Source of the DNA: Circinella minor
Taxonomy: Eukaryota; Mucoromycota; Mucoromycetes; Mucorales; Lichtheimiaceae
DNA length: 64,000 nt
Assembly: GCA_016758965.1 (NCBI GenBank)
Contig: JAEPRB010000224.1
Span: 1 to 64,000, forward strand
Direction: 5' to 3'
Under the pieces are notes generated by a model, which was not told the DNA's origin, made no database searches, and saw only the letters and a list, made by a program, of their open reading frames with translations. This document shows positions 50,637 through 64,000 of this stretch, piece after piece. Numbering within the stretch: the stretch's first letter is position 1; every line of letters starts with the position of its first letter. Made by a program: the position numbers and the translations under genes.

Positions 50637-53600
50637 TTACATAATGGAGCATTGACAATAAGCACCACCATGAGCCGGAGTCGTACCGTTGGCTGCCAAC
50701 CATTCATTATTTGGGTTATTACCATAACTTGCCATGGCAACCGCAGGCATTTGAGGTAATCCATTAAAAATTTTATCTGAATTATTACTATTATTATTAC
50801 TGGTGGGTGTAGTAGGTGTGGTGCTTGCAGTGGTGCTTGTAGTGTTGGTTGTTGTTGTACCTGTTGCAATTGTTTTATTTGTGGCTGACGCGTCCAGTGA
50901 TAGCCTGTATCCTTCTGGCTCGCTTTTCCGCGGTAGCTGGTGTTTTTCTTCAATCATTGTTTCATTATTCCAATCTTTTCTTTGGCTACTTTCTTCTTTT
51001 TTCCGCGTTTCCCACAGTTTTAAATTTTGTTGCATTGATTCGACCGTAAACGTCATTTCTAGAATGAAAGTATAAAATAATATATGAATATACAGAATAA
51101 AGCATGACTTTCACACACACACAGTACACAGGAATACACTTTATCTCTATATATAATACAAAACAAAAAATAGGAGAGAGGTTTTCTCTTACCGTGTGTA
51201 ACATTCGAAACATTTTCAAATAAACTGGCAGCAACAAATCGTATGAATCCAATTTGCATATCTTCTAACACCATTTTATCTCGATCATTCATTGGTTGAA
51301 CAGGCATACCAAGTTTACGCTCAAGGTCTCCTTGGCACATAAATTCTTGAGCAAGCAATTCTGCCCATTTGACTGCACGTCGAAATGGTCGTGTCTGGAA
51401 ATACATATATAATTTGAGTACGGTCAGGGGAAACGGGAAGCGGGAAGAATGGGTCCCAACACCAATAACTTAAAATAAATTCACTACACACACACGCACA
51501 CAAACAGACAAAAACCACACATCTTATGTTCCTCCTGCCCTTCTCCACTATTACTGTGTAACAAAAGAAAAGAAAAGAGTCAAACCAACACATACCACAT
51601 TGCTAATATCAGCACACTTAATAAGTGCGCTACAAAGTAACATTCGTTCTTCTTCTCTAGAAGATTCATCCAACGCACTTAAATTCCTTAATCGTTCTGC
51701 TTGGTTTTTGATTTTAGTAACGTAATCATTATGAAGTGACATATCTGTAGCTAAAATACTTGCAATAACAGTCTTCCGAAATTCTATAAATATATTCATT
51801 TTATCTTGGCATGTAAATAAACCCCACTTTTTTGTGTAATTCACCTATTTCCAAACATATATGTACAACAACAAAAAAAATTTTGTTACCTTGATAACTT
51901 TCAGTAGATCCTAAACACTGATCAATTTTATGTTTTTTGATAATTTGAAATAATGTCATTGAATGAAAACTTTCAAGAACAGAACGATCATTATAGAGTA
52001 ATGCAAGCGGAGCACCAGATTTAATCTATTATTAATTTCATTATTAATTTCATTTTATATTTAACATTTTTTTTCGTAATTAAAGTTTCCCACGCGATAA
52101 ATATTTATTTATTTATTTTCCAAATTTACCATAAACATATTATTGACACCTGGGTGAGCAGCATCGTGACCTAATGCTGCAATCAAAAGCCCAAAGATAT
52201 CGTTGGGTCTCAATAGATCCTGTGGTCGGGTCACGTTACCAGGATACGGCAGGAGCCCGAGTTTGCACAAAAAGTGATACAAACACTGTAGAACGTCAAC
52301 CGCGTGGGCAAAATTATGATATGAATTACCATTGTAGTATGAAATAGATAACTCAAAAATAAAATCGTACAATTGATCTGTACATTATATACATATAAAA
52401 CACGATGTAAATCAAAAAAAATGCTTGGATTAGTATACATATATTATTTTCATCCCCGTTACTTTTTCAAATAAGGAGAGAGCGGGGAATTTACCTTTAT
52501 TTATCGAAATATGCGACATTTCGGGACATGTCAGAACTTGTTCAATTATAAGATACGAACAATGAATTAAATCATCGTGATCGACATCAAATGGACAAAA
52601 ATCCCAACTTGCAATTTTTCGTCGTAAAAATGTAGCTCTATGTCTATAATAGAAAATCAAGTACAACACATTCTTTACCAGTTAACTACTTTTCCTATCA
52701 TATATCCTTTTCACTTCATTAAATTTATTTTTATCGGTGCATAAAATTTTACCCAGATAATGGTGCAATGGATCGTTTCACGGAAATAGGAGGTGCATAA
52801 ATATCCATCATGGCTTTTGCAAGTCTATATGTATATGATATTACTACTGGATCAACTTTCCTCCTTCTCTTCATCTTATTATCCAAAAATCCCAAATTCT
52901 CAATAAATCAAACAAATAAATCTTACGCAGAATCTTTCGATGTTGTATTCTTGATACGATGATGTAATCCACCATGAGTAGTTCCCGTTGAATGGCTATT
53001 GTGCAATTTCTATAATTAAATATATACATACATATGGATATAATGAATTTTAATACATTTACCGAATACAAAGCCGGACATATTGCATATCTCTACACGC
53101 GTTGGTGTACAATTTTTTTTTTATCATTCAGCATTATCCATTCATCATCTATTACTATTCTTAAGATTATTATTGTTATTTACCAGAAATAACGTCTTGA
53201 CCACATCCGTACGCAGGGGTTTTAGTAAGTATTCTGCTGCACCTGCATTGATGCACCCGAGCATAAACCCAAAATCTTCAATGGACGAGCATACTGTTAT
53301 AAATGTAAGATCAAAAAAGGAAGAAAAAACAGAGCCGGTCAAAATTTCAATGTAGTAAATAGTAAAATAAAAAAGAGAACAATAAAGATATAAAAAAAAA
53401 GGATTAAAAAGTTGAAATCTGATTATGGGAACTAGTTTAGAAAAAAAGAAGAATGTTTTTTCTTTCGATTTGCAAGAAACCAAAAAAAAAAAAAGTATAT
53501 CTCTTTTTTTAAACATGTTGCAATGTGTATTGGGTATGATAATAGTATAAGGCTATTCGAATGTAATCAATATATTTTAATATTTTATGCGTACCGGCAA

Positions 53601-54078
53601 TGGTGACATGATGATTTAACAGATCGGCGGCCATGCTAGCAACCACGTTTTGACCGCTCATGTCGTCGCCAATGTCGATCAAGCATAAAGTTGGTTGTTG
53701 TTGATACTGAATTTGTCGTATTGCATCTGAAGGACTCGACTGTATGTACACTATAAAAATATATACATAAATATAAATACAACCATATAATAAAAAAAAC
53801 CAAATGATACTTCTATTTCTCCAAATCAAATTGTTATATAATTTTATACCGTGACCAAAAACGCTTTGAAGGATAGCCATATAGGGTGGACGATCGTCGC
53901 CAGAGTAACTGTCGTCAAGGTTGATATTTTCGTTGTCTTGGTGATTAAAGTCATCGTCATTATATTCAATGTCAAGTTGTATTCGATAAGGTGTTGCTGT
54001 TTTTGTTGTAGTTGCAGTATTAGTTGTCGTTGGTTTGTATAATACAACAATGGAGCAATGCGAAGGGTCCATGATCAA
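50637..54078 (-). CDS. RegA-like class I cyclic-nucleotide phosphodiesterase with receiver domain and CaaX end
   Basis: Hydrolyses 3',5'-cyclic nucleotides, most likely cAMP. Twelve minus-strand exons: 54078-53850, 53750-53595, 53293-53184, 53092-53063, 53009-52927, 52824-52753, 52643-52495, 52377-52130, 52025-51890, 51783-51596, 51394-51193, 51058-50637; 674 residues, in frame. Residues about 60-165 resemble a response-regulator receiver: PTLCLIDIG with a candidate phospho-Asp102, an AVCSS strand, and the conserved Lys153 in YLLKPLR; the acidic pair after strand 1 is not evident. The PDE domain has HNFAH (297-301), GHDAAHPGVNN (His347/Asp348, His351) and KCADISN (Asp463), the metal-ligand set. 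The C terminus is Ser/Thr/Asn-rich and ends CQCSIM: a CaaX box (Cys671, Met last, so probably farnesylated) with a nearby Cys673-type pair. The 30-nt exon at 53092-53063 is my least certain exon. Either ATG, 54078 or 54072, may start translation. Confidence 0.92.
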
Positions 54079-54937
54079 CTGATTCTTCTTTTTCGTCGGC
54101 CTCGCTCGCTCTCTCTTCTCTCATGCAAAAAAAATACAGGCCTCTTTTTTGTTGTTGTTTTTTCCAATGTGTAAAATATATAAAGGAAATTAAATTGTTT
54201 TTATAGCGTACAGTCAATTAATAGGAAAAAAAAAAAGAGAGAGAGAAAGGTTATTATAAAAGTGTATATTTGTATATATTTTTAAATAAAAATTGCTCCT
54301 CTCTTCTTTTTCAAATGGAGAAAAAAAAAATAAAGAAATAAAAGAGGGATGTGTTTAAAAGAAAAAGGGGAATGGAGTTAAAGGAGGAAATGAAGAAAAC
54401 ACACTCGTTTACTCACACAAAAGGTTTTCAAAATAATAATGATATTAATATTTCAAAAGGAGTTGGTTTTCTTTTTCGTATATATATTATTCCACACTAC
54501 ACGCTACACCGAGCCAAAGAGAAGAGATATTTGTTTTTTATAAGAATAAAAAAAAGGTGGAGCGAGCGAGAAAGAAAGAGAGAGTAGAGAGAAAGAATAA
54601 TAATAAGAAAAAAAAGAGAGAATTAAAGAAGACAAGAAACTAAAGGGCCACCCGCGCACACTTACTACCTTAAAGCTTTGTGGTTGTACAAAAGAAAAGG
54701 GTGTAATTCTATTGGTCTAAACAAAGTTTTTAGTGATGTGCGAAAAAAAAAGTGGGAGGAGCTTTTGTTTTAATGAGGAGGATAAAAAAGACCATTATCT
54801 CAAGTGATGCATCCATTTCCATCCCCCACGTGGTTAAAAAAAAAGACACTATTTTTTTTGGATGATATATAAAAATTTTGGTTTTCTATTATTATTTTAT
54901 TTAAGAAAAAAATTTACAAGGATTCACTTCCATTTTC
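54079..54937. other. Intergenic, phosphodiesterase promoter and CM1 gene 3' end
   Basis: GA-rich and A-rich tracts, with GAGCGAGCGAG near 54560 and a CTCGCTCGCTC counterpart near 54102. No gene. Confidence 0.5.
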
Positions 54938-56149
54938 TTATTCTTGTTGATGATATGATAATGGACTAACATTATCAGAATGACTATGATTAAAAGATCC
55001 ATTACTGGAGATGGTATTTGTAGGTGATTGAGTATTTTCTAACCAGCCACGGATAGGATTAATGGGGGAGGGGACGTCGATGCGCACGTTTGAAAATGCA
55101 TCCGCCACATGTTCGACATTATTGTTATTATTACTACTTTCGTTATCAACCGAGGACAACACCCGCGTGGTCCGATACGGTGTCAATTCAAATGCTTCGG
55201 GTAATGTTTCAACTGGGATAGAATGGGATATATCCACAAATAATGTCTGTGTGCCTATTGATCTTGCAGGTATTGATGGTGTTTTCTCTTCTTGCTGTTC
55301 TTGTTTATCATGACCTATTTCTTCTAATGCCAATGATAATCGTTCATTCTATTATAAAATTCATATATTGCACCAATTAATAAATGTACAAGTATGTGTA
55401 AAGCAATCAACATACACGTTTCTCTTTTATGTAGCCTTAGCAACAAACATATTCACCTCCTGCTCTAACCAGTTCATATGAAAGAGTCTTAATTTGAGAT
55501 CGAAGTTTTCCTTTTTCAGATCCGCAATCATCTATAAAACATATATAGTACAATGTTTGGTGTAACTTGGCTGTCTCGCACGTCCCTGAACCTTTATGTC
55601 CAGCATCTCATCATTATCTACCGACCACCCACAATAATAATAATAATAAAACAAAACAAACAGGAGAAAAATATAGAGAGAAAAGGAGAAACGGCTCCAT
55701 TTATGTGTATATAAAACATGTAATTACGAATTCCTCTTTCTCTTTCTATAGACTCCCTTTTTTTTCAAAACTCCTAACATACATAAACACATTCATTCAC
55801 CCATCTTTTCTCCTCTTCAATAGCAACCTCCCCCCCCCCCAAAAAAAAAAAAAAAAGAAAAACAAAATCATAATTCACATACATAATTACTTACCTTTTC
55901 AACTTCTTTGAATGGTGCAGTTTTATTATGATTATTATGATAGCTAGAATTACTATACGTTGATAATGACTGTTGCTGTTGGTCGTAACTCCCTGGATTG
56001 GATGGGGAAGTAGGAAACGTTGCCAGTTTTGGTAAACCTGGGGGTCGCCCTAAACTGGTAAGACGATAGAATCGCCGACTAGAACTAGAACTTGAAGAAG
56101 AAATTGACAAAAGATCATCTTGATAATCGTAAGATGAAAGCGATCGCAT
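54938..56149 (-). CDS. Small CM1 (centrosomin motif 1) protein, Mto1/Pcp1-type N-terminal motif
   Basis: Likely microtubule-organising factor: the CM1 motif in Mto1, Pcp1/Spc110 and centrosomin binds and activates the gamma-tubulin ring complex. Three minus-strand exons: 56149-55895, 55531-55457, 55348-54938; 246 residues, all joins in frame. Ser-rich N terminus, then KTAPFKEVEKMIADLKKEN continuing as FDLKLRLFHMN and LEQENERLSLALEE (about 77-118). This matches the CM1 pattern of an initial hydrophobic/Lys turn, IxxLKKENFxLKLRIxxL, and a coiled-coil continuation. The rest is low complexity with SIGTQTLFVDI and an acidic/Asn tail. Known CM1 proteins are much larger (roughly 900 residues or more), so either this is a truncated paralogue or a compact form. 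The splice-consistent frame argues against a pseudogene. Confidence 0.8.
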
Positions 56150-56364
56150 TATAATTATAAAAAAAGAAAAAAGTTGATTTACAAAATAGCGACAATAGCA
56201 ACTGCAACAAAAGAGAATAACGGAAAAAAAATTATATAACTTCCTTTTTCTCTCTCTCTTTCAACAAGCTTATCGCACTCTTTTTCTTTATTATTTGTTT
56301 TCTTTATATCATCAGTTTAGATTTATAATAATATCATTTATATAGCAAATATTATTATATTATA
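56150..56364. promoter_or_regulatory. Divergent promoter, CM1 gene and Cys-rich gene
   Basis: 215 bp between divergent start codons, AT-rich; no motif I can name. Confidence 0.4.
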
Positions 56365-56882
56365 ATGAACACTTTCAATAATAATAATAATAATAATAAT
56401 ATCCATAAAAAGAGGTTATTTGAACAGATATGTGATCATATTGATGAGTCTACCAGTCCAACAAATCATAACAAACGACCCCGTTTAGACTCGATTTATT
56501 TCATATGTCCAGAGTGTCGTATGTGCCCACTCACCCCTTGCCATATGGGTGTTTGTTGTCAAAACTGCAATTTAACCATTACTTTGGATTGTTCTGATCT
56601 AACTCGTAATGCTATTAAGAGGATTTTACAAATGGTTCAATCTCAACACAAGTAAGTTTATTTATTTATTCTTTTCACTTTTACTTTTCGGATATATATT
56701 GTATTTACTTCTTGTTTACTACTTGCTTTAGAAACTGCGGCGATGCTATTACTACTACCACCACTACTACTACTACTATGAATACCAGTACGAATAAAGT
56801 TATACTCATCACATTACCTGATGATAATATTTATCTTACATGGACTTGTCCTAGTTGTAATCAATTAGAAATACTTTTATAA
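56365..56882 (+). CDS. Small cysteine-rich orphan, probable zinc-binding
   Basis: Two exons, 56365-56651 and 56732-56882; 145 residues; the AA|A join keeps frame. After a poly-Asn start and a basic patch (HNKRPRLDS), residues 46-77 read YFICPECRMCPLTPCHMGVC then CQNCNLTITLDC. This gives Cys48, 51, 54, 59, 64, 65, 68 and 76, a zinc-ribbon-like spacing. A Thr repeat follows (encoded by ACT/ACC triplets), and the C terminus is LTWTCPSCNQLEILL, giving a second CxxC (Cys135/138). The two CxxC parts could complete one treble-clef or ribbon fold. I do not recognise the family. The initial helix KRLFEQICDHID might be a short docking region. Not a RING finger: the spacing does not fit. Confidence 0.7.
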
Positions 56883-57120
56883 TAAATAAAAGATTATTAT
56901 TATTTTTCGTATATTTGTTTGTGTATGTATGTATGTATATTTATTTTGGGAAAACAACAAAATAATATGAATGATAAAAATAATAAAAATAATATAAAAA
57001 TCAAAAGGAAGGATGGAGTGAATGGAATGAATACTTGTGAGTTGTGTTTGAAAGAAGAATAAAATGTAATGACGAGAAGAGAAAGAGAAAAAAAAAGAAA
57101 GGAAAATGGTTATTTGATAT

Positions 57121-59724
<2,604 letters not shown>

Positions 59725-60645
59725 ATTAACTTTCGTTGTTGTTGTAAAGGAAATGAGAGAGAAAAAAAGGAGAAGAAGAAGAGAAAGAATAAAATAAAAG
59801 GTTGGTTAATAATTGACGGAACAAACCTTGCGGGGTATCCAATTGACTCTAGTTAGTTTCTTCTGAGTCGAGCCAATGAAAAAGAACGGCTTGGTCTGTA
59901 AGCCTAGGTCTCTTATTTTTTTCTTTATATTATCATATCCCGAAACCTATTTTCATTTCTATATTTACTGTGTTGAAATTTTTAACTATGGAGCTCGCAT
60001 CATGTGTCCAAATAGAACAAGGTACAAGTAATTACTTTACTTGTTTGGCTCCTTCAAAAACAAGTTGTACTTGTTAGACGTCTTCCTTTCACGCACTCAC
60101 AATTTCTCACTCAACGTACACCATACAACATACAACATGATACTTGTTTGCTATTTCAGTTTTCATGGTTGCTTTTTTGGAAATATATACCAGAAAGGTT
60201 TGTTACTGCAACGACTTCTTCATTGTTCTAAGGATTTTGTTTGATGCCAAGCAACAAGTATCACATGTTACTATAACAAATTCTTGTTTATTTATAAGAA
60301 TGCGGATATCAAGACTGAAATAGTAAGAAAAAAACATCTTTTGGTTTTAAGTTAGTAGCTAATATTATTGACGAGCTATGCTAACAGCCAAGCTTCGTTT
60401 TGATTCATAATTAATAATAATTATAAAGCATATAACATTGTGTTAATTAAAATTTATATAAAACAAGTACCTTTGTGTGAACCCTTTACTCAAAAGATAT
60501 TGTTTTAGCTCAGTCTAATTTGGCTGGAGGAGAATTTGATTTGCATGGAAAGAAATCGCAGTTTTTTTAAACTCGTTCACTACTCACTTTCTTTATTCTT
60601 TCTTTTTACCTCCTTTTCCAGTATATAGTGTGATACAATAATAGT
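59725..60645. promoter_or_regulatory. Divergent SCH9/SYN8 promoter with seven ACAAGT/ACTTGT hexamers
   Basis: Exact hexamers on either strand at 60024, 60039, 60060, 60069, 60142, 60254 and 60463 (first base of each). The spacing includes a close inverted pair (60060 and 60069). With this base composition about 0.3 would be expected in the interval, by rough calculation. A shared transcription-factor site is inferred, not shown. Confidence 0.5.
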
Positions 60646-61828
60646 ATGGATACTAAACTTGCCACTCGACTAGAAATACTAGCAGATAATAGCTTACCGA
60701 CAGTTTATGAACGTAATCGTCTTAAACAATTAAAGTAAGAAAACTAAAAATAAAAATAATCGTCAATTGATTCTTTCCTTTTTTTTTTTTAATTGCCAAG
60801 AATTCAATCTTCGTTATTTATAAATATATATGTACATGCGTTCATGCATATATTCTTTTTTTGGTTCTAGATTAAATTATGATAAATATGAAACAACGAT
60901 TCAAAAAAATTTAACACAGCTTCGAGATGGATTAAAAACATTGGAACACCAATTAGCAGAAGAAGAAGAATCGGGTGTAACGTAAATAATATTACTCTAC
61001 TTTAATATTGTTCTATGCAAACGTGGGGAAACTCGCACTCGTCCAACTCCTTCAAATTAAAGAGTATTATTATTATTATTGTATATAGAGATACTAGAAC
61101 ACATGAAGATAAACTGATTCAATTACAAGTTAAAGTGGATAAATTAGAAGCATTATTAGGAAATAGTGATGATGAACGGGCTAGGTAATAAAAAAAATAG
61201 TCACTTCTATGTGGGTCAAACAGAAAGGAAGAGTGGTAATAAATACTTATATAACATTTATAGAGATATCTTGTTAGGTAATAGACGAGGTAAATCGGTA
61301 AAGTTTAATCCAGCACAAGAAGTAAGTCCAAGTGATCTTGAGAATGGACAAATTTTACAACTCCAACAACGACTCATTGAAGGTGAATAAATAATTGTTA
61401 TTGTTATCAAGTTGTTATTATTTATTGTCCATGTGACTCAACATTGAATCTATATTTATATGCATGACGTGCATAAATCATATTAAATAAATATGCACAC
61501 AGAACAAGATGATAACTTGGATGATTTATCTGACGCCATTCGGCGGCAGCGAGAACTTGGATTAATGATTGGAGATGAATTAGAAACACATGTTCAACTT
61601 CTTGATGAAACGGGTGAAATGGTGGATCGAACAGATGCTCGATTAAAAAGAGCTAAAAAGAAACTTGATTATGTTGGCCGTAAAGTTAAAGACAACAGTA
61701 AGTATATATAATAAATAGTGTATGAAACTCTGGTAAATAACTTGTGTCCTTTTTTTTTATTAGGGTCGATATGTATTGTTATTGTTCTCATTTTTATATT
61801 TTTCATTTTACTTGGACTTTTCCGTTAA
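60646..61828 (+). CDS. SYN8: Qc-SNARE, Syn8/syntaxin-8 type
   Basis: Endosomal or Golgi t-SNARE light chain of the Qc class. Six exons: 60646-60734, 60871-60981, 61089-61184, 61264-61382, 61503-61697, 61764-61828; 224 residues, all in frame. The N-terminal helical region is followed by the SNARE motif (about 150-203): RRQRELGLMIGDELETHVQL, then LDETGEMVDRTDARLKRAKK and LDYVGRK. This aligns without gaps to human syntaxin 8. A single C-terminal membrane anchor (CIVIVLIFIFFILLGLF) ends in Arg at residue 224. In that alignment the zero-layer Gln position is His168. The start at 60646 gives an exon into LATRLEILADNSLPTVYER; no upstream in-frame ATG before a stop is evident. Confidence 0.9.
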
Positions 61829-63601
61829 TATTTCTTTCGTGCACTATCATACTATCTTTTCTTCTTTTTATTATCCAATAATTATTATATACTTCATTTA
61901 CCCTATTTTGTTCAAAGTCAATATATACATAGCAATTGTTTTTTTTTTCATCAGGTATTCCCAGAAGAACGTCTTAGTTCATAGTATATTGTGTCTTCAA
62001 TCTTATTGTTAGACAAATAGGACCAAGAGTTTTGATTTAAATTTTCCTACATATACATTTTCGTTTTGTTATTATGATGCAATTCCGGTTAATAATTCCA
62101 TAGTGTTCAACTTATTAACAGGCTTTGTAGTGGCTGCTTTCAATGGGCTTGGCATTTTTTTTTTTGTATTATGTTTGTACAATAATAAGTGTTGCCAGTA
62201 ACTGAAATAATATAGAGTCCCCGTATATTTGTTTTTTTTTTTTTTGCTCGATCTACATTTCAATTATAATGCATTAATTAATGATTGCATTTTTATTTTT
62301 GTACAAAAGTTATTTTTAGCTCATTAATGCCTTTGACAGTGTTATAGACGAATTAGATTGTACGATTCTTAGAACACATATAATGGATATAGTTTACTAA
62401 GACGAATGTATATTGACTCGTATTTCCAAAAGTCATACGTAAGCATCATGACCATAAATTAATTATAAGCACTCAGTTTCTGGATTTGACAGTTTCAATC
62501 TTATGGTCTATTGACCAAAATGGATATTAGCGTTTGTTATTCTGAAATTACCTCTTCAACTATTTGCAAGATGAAAATGAAACATTTACTATTACTACTA
62601 TGACAAGAAGGTCTATCTAGAGTATGAATTGTTATTTTGAACAGATGTTGAAGAAGATCATTTACAGTGAGATTATAACAATTTTACGATTCCTTTTTTA
62701 AGACTGCGTCATAACTGGAAGGGTGATGAAGACACTATATTTCAATCATGGGTGAGCAGACATTAACAATAGCCGATAGCAATAATACGTATCAATATTT
62801 GCGTAACCATATAGTTGTTACCTAAGATAAAAAAAATAGAAAAAGACATTTTATCATAAACAAAAAAAAATCTACTATGGTACCATATCGCCGTTTGGAT
62901 TCGAATGCTTTGTGGACAGAATGATCTCAAAGCTTTTGCTTATTTTTTTAAACAATACAGATTATGATGATACAGATGGTGCTAAAGTATATGTTTATAT
63001 ACGTATATAACCTGAACAGCTCAAAGTATCATTATATTTTACGTCAGTGAAGGAAAAACAAAACGATATGAAAAACGAAATTTAAAAGTATTAAAAAGAT
63101 GATTATTCAAGAAGTGATCTCAACTTGACAAGATGACTCCTCAAAATTTGGAATACCTACTATTTTGGAATAAACTTTCAAACTGAAAACAAAGAACTAT
63201 ATTGAAAAAGAACAAGACAAAATTATTGGCGCGCCTTGCGTAACAAACCTTAAATATTTGTTCTCTGGGTGTACATTATGTGAGAAAACATTTGTTAAGG
63301 TTCAATAATAGTAGAAATGAAAACAATAATATATCAACTAGTAGGTAAAGCTTCTTATTCTCATATGGATGTATCAAATAGTTTCAATGCGTTATTTATT
63401 ATTTCGATATATATAAGGTAGCGCGGTTTTTGGAACAATAGTTACACTGTTTGCTTCGCCGTTATGAATATTATGTAATATTCTTAGAATACATTAATTT
63501 CATTTCGTTACCGAAGTTGTCGGATAATCATATCGCCAGTAAATCGTTCCGACCTTGGCAAGTTGGCATTTGCAATCAAATGTCATTCACTTCTCTTGCT
63601 A
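61829..63601. other. Right-hand intergenic region
   Basis: SYN8 3' end, T-rich tracts, and then about 1.3 kb of AT-rich sequence with no supportable gene. Confidence 0.5.
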
Positions 63602-64000
63602 TTAAATTAAAACTTTATTTTTATTGAGCAAAAAAAAAGGAGGCAACGGGTGATGAGATTCCATGGTAGGTTGAGATATGGATAGCGGAATTGCTGCCAA
63701 GACAAGGTGAATGCATCCGTCACATAACTGCCAGGATCTGGAAGCCACGATACGTACTTTTTTAGCTGAGTCGTATTCCGATCGGCAAAAAGGTCTATGT
63801 CGTTTGGTCCCTAATAATGTTGGATTTGTCGAAACGTTGATCGTCGTATCATCCAATTGTTCTTTTGGTATGGTCGTCATGACTCGAAATCTGCTATTTG
63901 ATTTGATATGCCTTGAACGTGAGGTGACTGAATATTGATTCCTCTCTTTAGGCACCATTTCCATAGAGTTGTTGCGAGCATCATCAATGTCAATGATCTC
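63602..64000 (-). CDS. Partial hypothetical frame running off the right edge
   Basis: On the minus strand a frame is open from the window edge through EIIDIDDARNNSMEMVPK and TTIPKEQLDDTTINVSTNP to a stop at 63602. It has balanced, basic composition without low complexity. It could be the C-terminal exon of a gene lying to the right, or part of an accessory element. The last 25 residues (PLPPFFLLNKNKVLI end) may already be 3' untranslated sequence if an intron is present. No homology recognised. Confidence 0.3.
   Translation of the reverse strand, partial: EIIDIDDARNNSMEMVPKERNQYSVTSRSRHIKSNSRFRVMTTIPKEQLDDTTINVSTNPTLLGTKRHRPFCRSEYDSAKKVRIVASRSWQLCDGCIHLVLAAIPLSISQPTMESHHPLPPFFLLNKNKVLI

Overview
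This 64-kb window is AT-rich, intron-dense fungal nuclear DNA. Most introns are short (about 50-200 bp, GT...AG), and the genes keep many small exons with asparagine-, glutamine- and serine-rich disordered stretches. HAP2, SMC4, BST1, SCH9, a Syn8-type SNARE and an Lsb5-like VHS-GAT protein together point to fungi. BLOC1S1, a RegA-type phosphodiesterase, a hyaluronan-synthase-like enzyme and a repeat family I associate with Mucorales point to an early-diverging lineage. I infer Mucoromycota, probably Mucorales; species cannot be read from the window.

Region 1-9.4 kb is accessory and gene-poor. It holds a transposon-like element with perfect 127-bp terminal inverted repeats (1-127 and 3491-3617), decayed coding relics and a degenerate tandem duplication (3.7-4.6 kb), and a broken multi-exon member of a repeat family on the minus strand (5.3-7.2 kb). 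Region 9.4-28 kb is mostly plus strand: HAP2/NF-YA, a 6-kb gene desert crowded with TACGTA palindromes, a VHS-GAT trafficking adaptor, an acidic orphan protein, endonuclease V, and a hyaluronan-synthase-like glycosyltransferase.

Region 28-47 kb is a minus-strand run: a three-RRM protein (Nam8/Csx1/TIA-1 type), the GPI inositol-deacylase BST1/PGAP1 (7 exons), condensin SMC4 (17 exons, one of 13 nt) and a kelch-propeller receptor-like protein with three membrane segments. Region 48.7-61.8 kb alternates strands: BLOC1S1 (+), a receiver-domain cAMP-type phosphodiesterase ending in a CaaX box (-), a small CM1/centrosomin-motif protein (-), a cysteine-rich orphan (+), the C2-domain AGC kinase SCH9 (-) and a Qc-SNARE (+). 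SCH9 and the SNARE share a divergent promoter holding seven exact ACAAGT/ACTTGT hexamers. The last 2 kb has no clear gene except a partial minus-strand frame running off the right edge.

Functional themes are nutrient and cAMP signalling (SCH9 and the phosphodiesterase are both in the glucose/PKA-TOR circuit in yeasts), endomembrane traffic (VHS-GAT, BLOC-1, Syn8, GPI-anchor remodelling) and chromosome/microtubule organisation (SMC4, CM1). Neighbouring genes are not an operon; each has its own introns and promoter. Exon structures were built by hand from splice sites with reading-frame closure. Unless noted, each proposed join keeps frame throughout.
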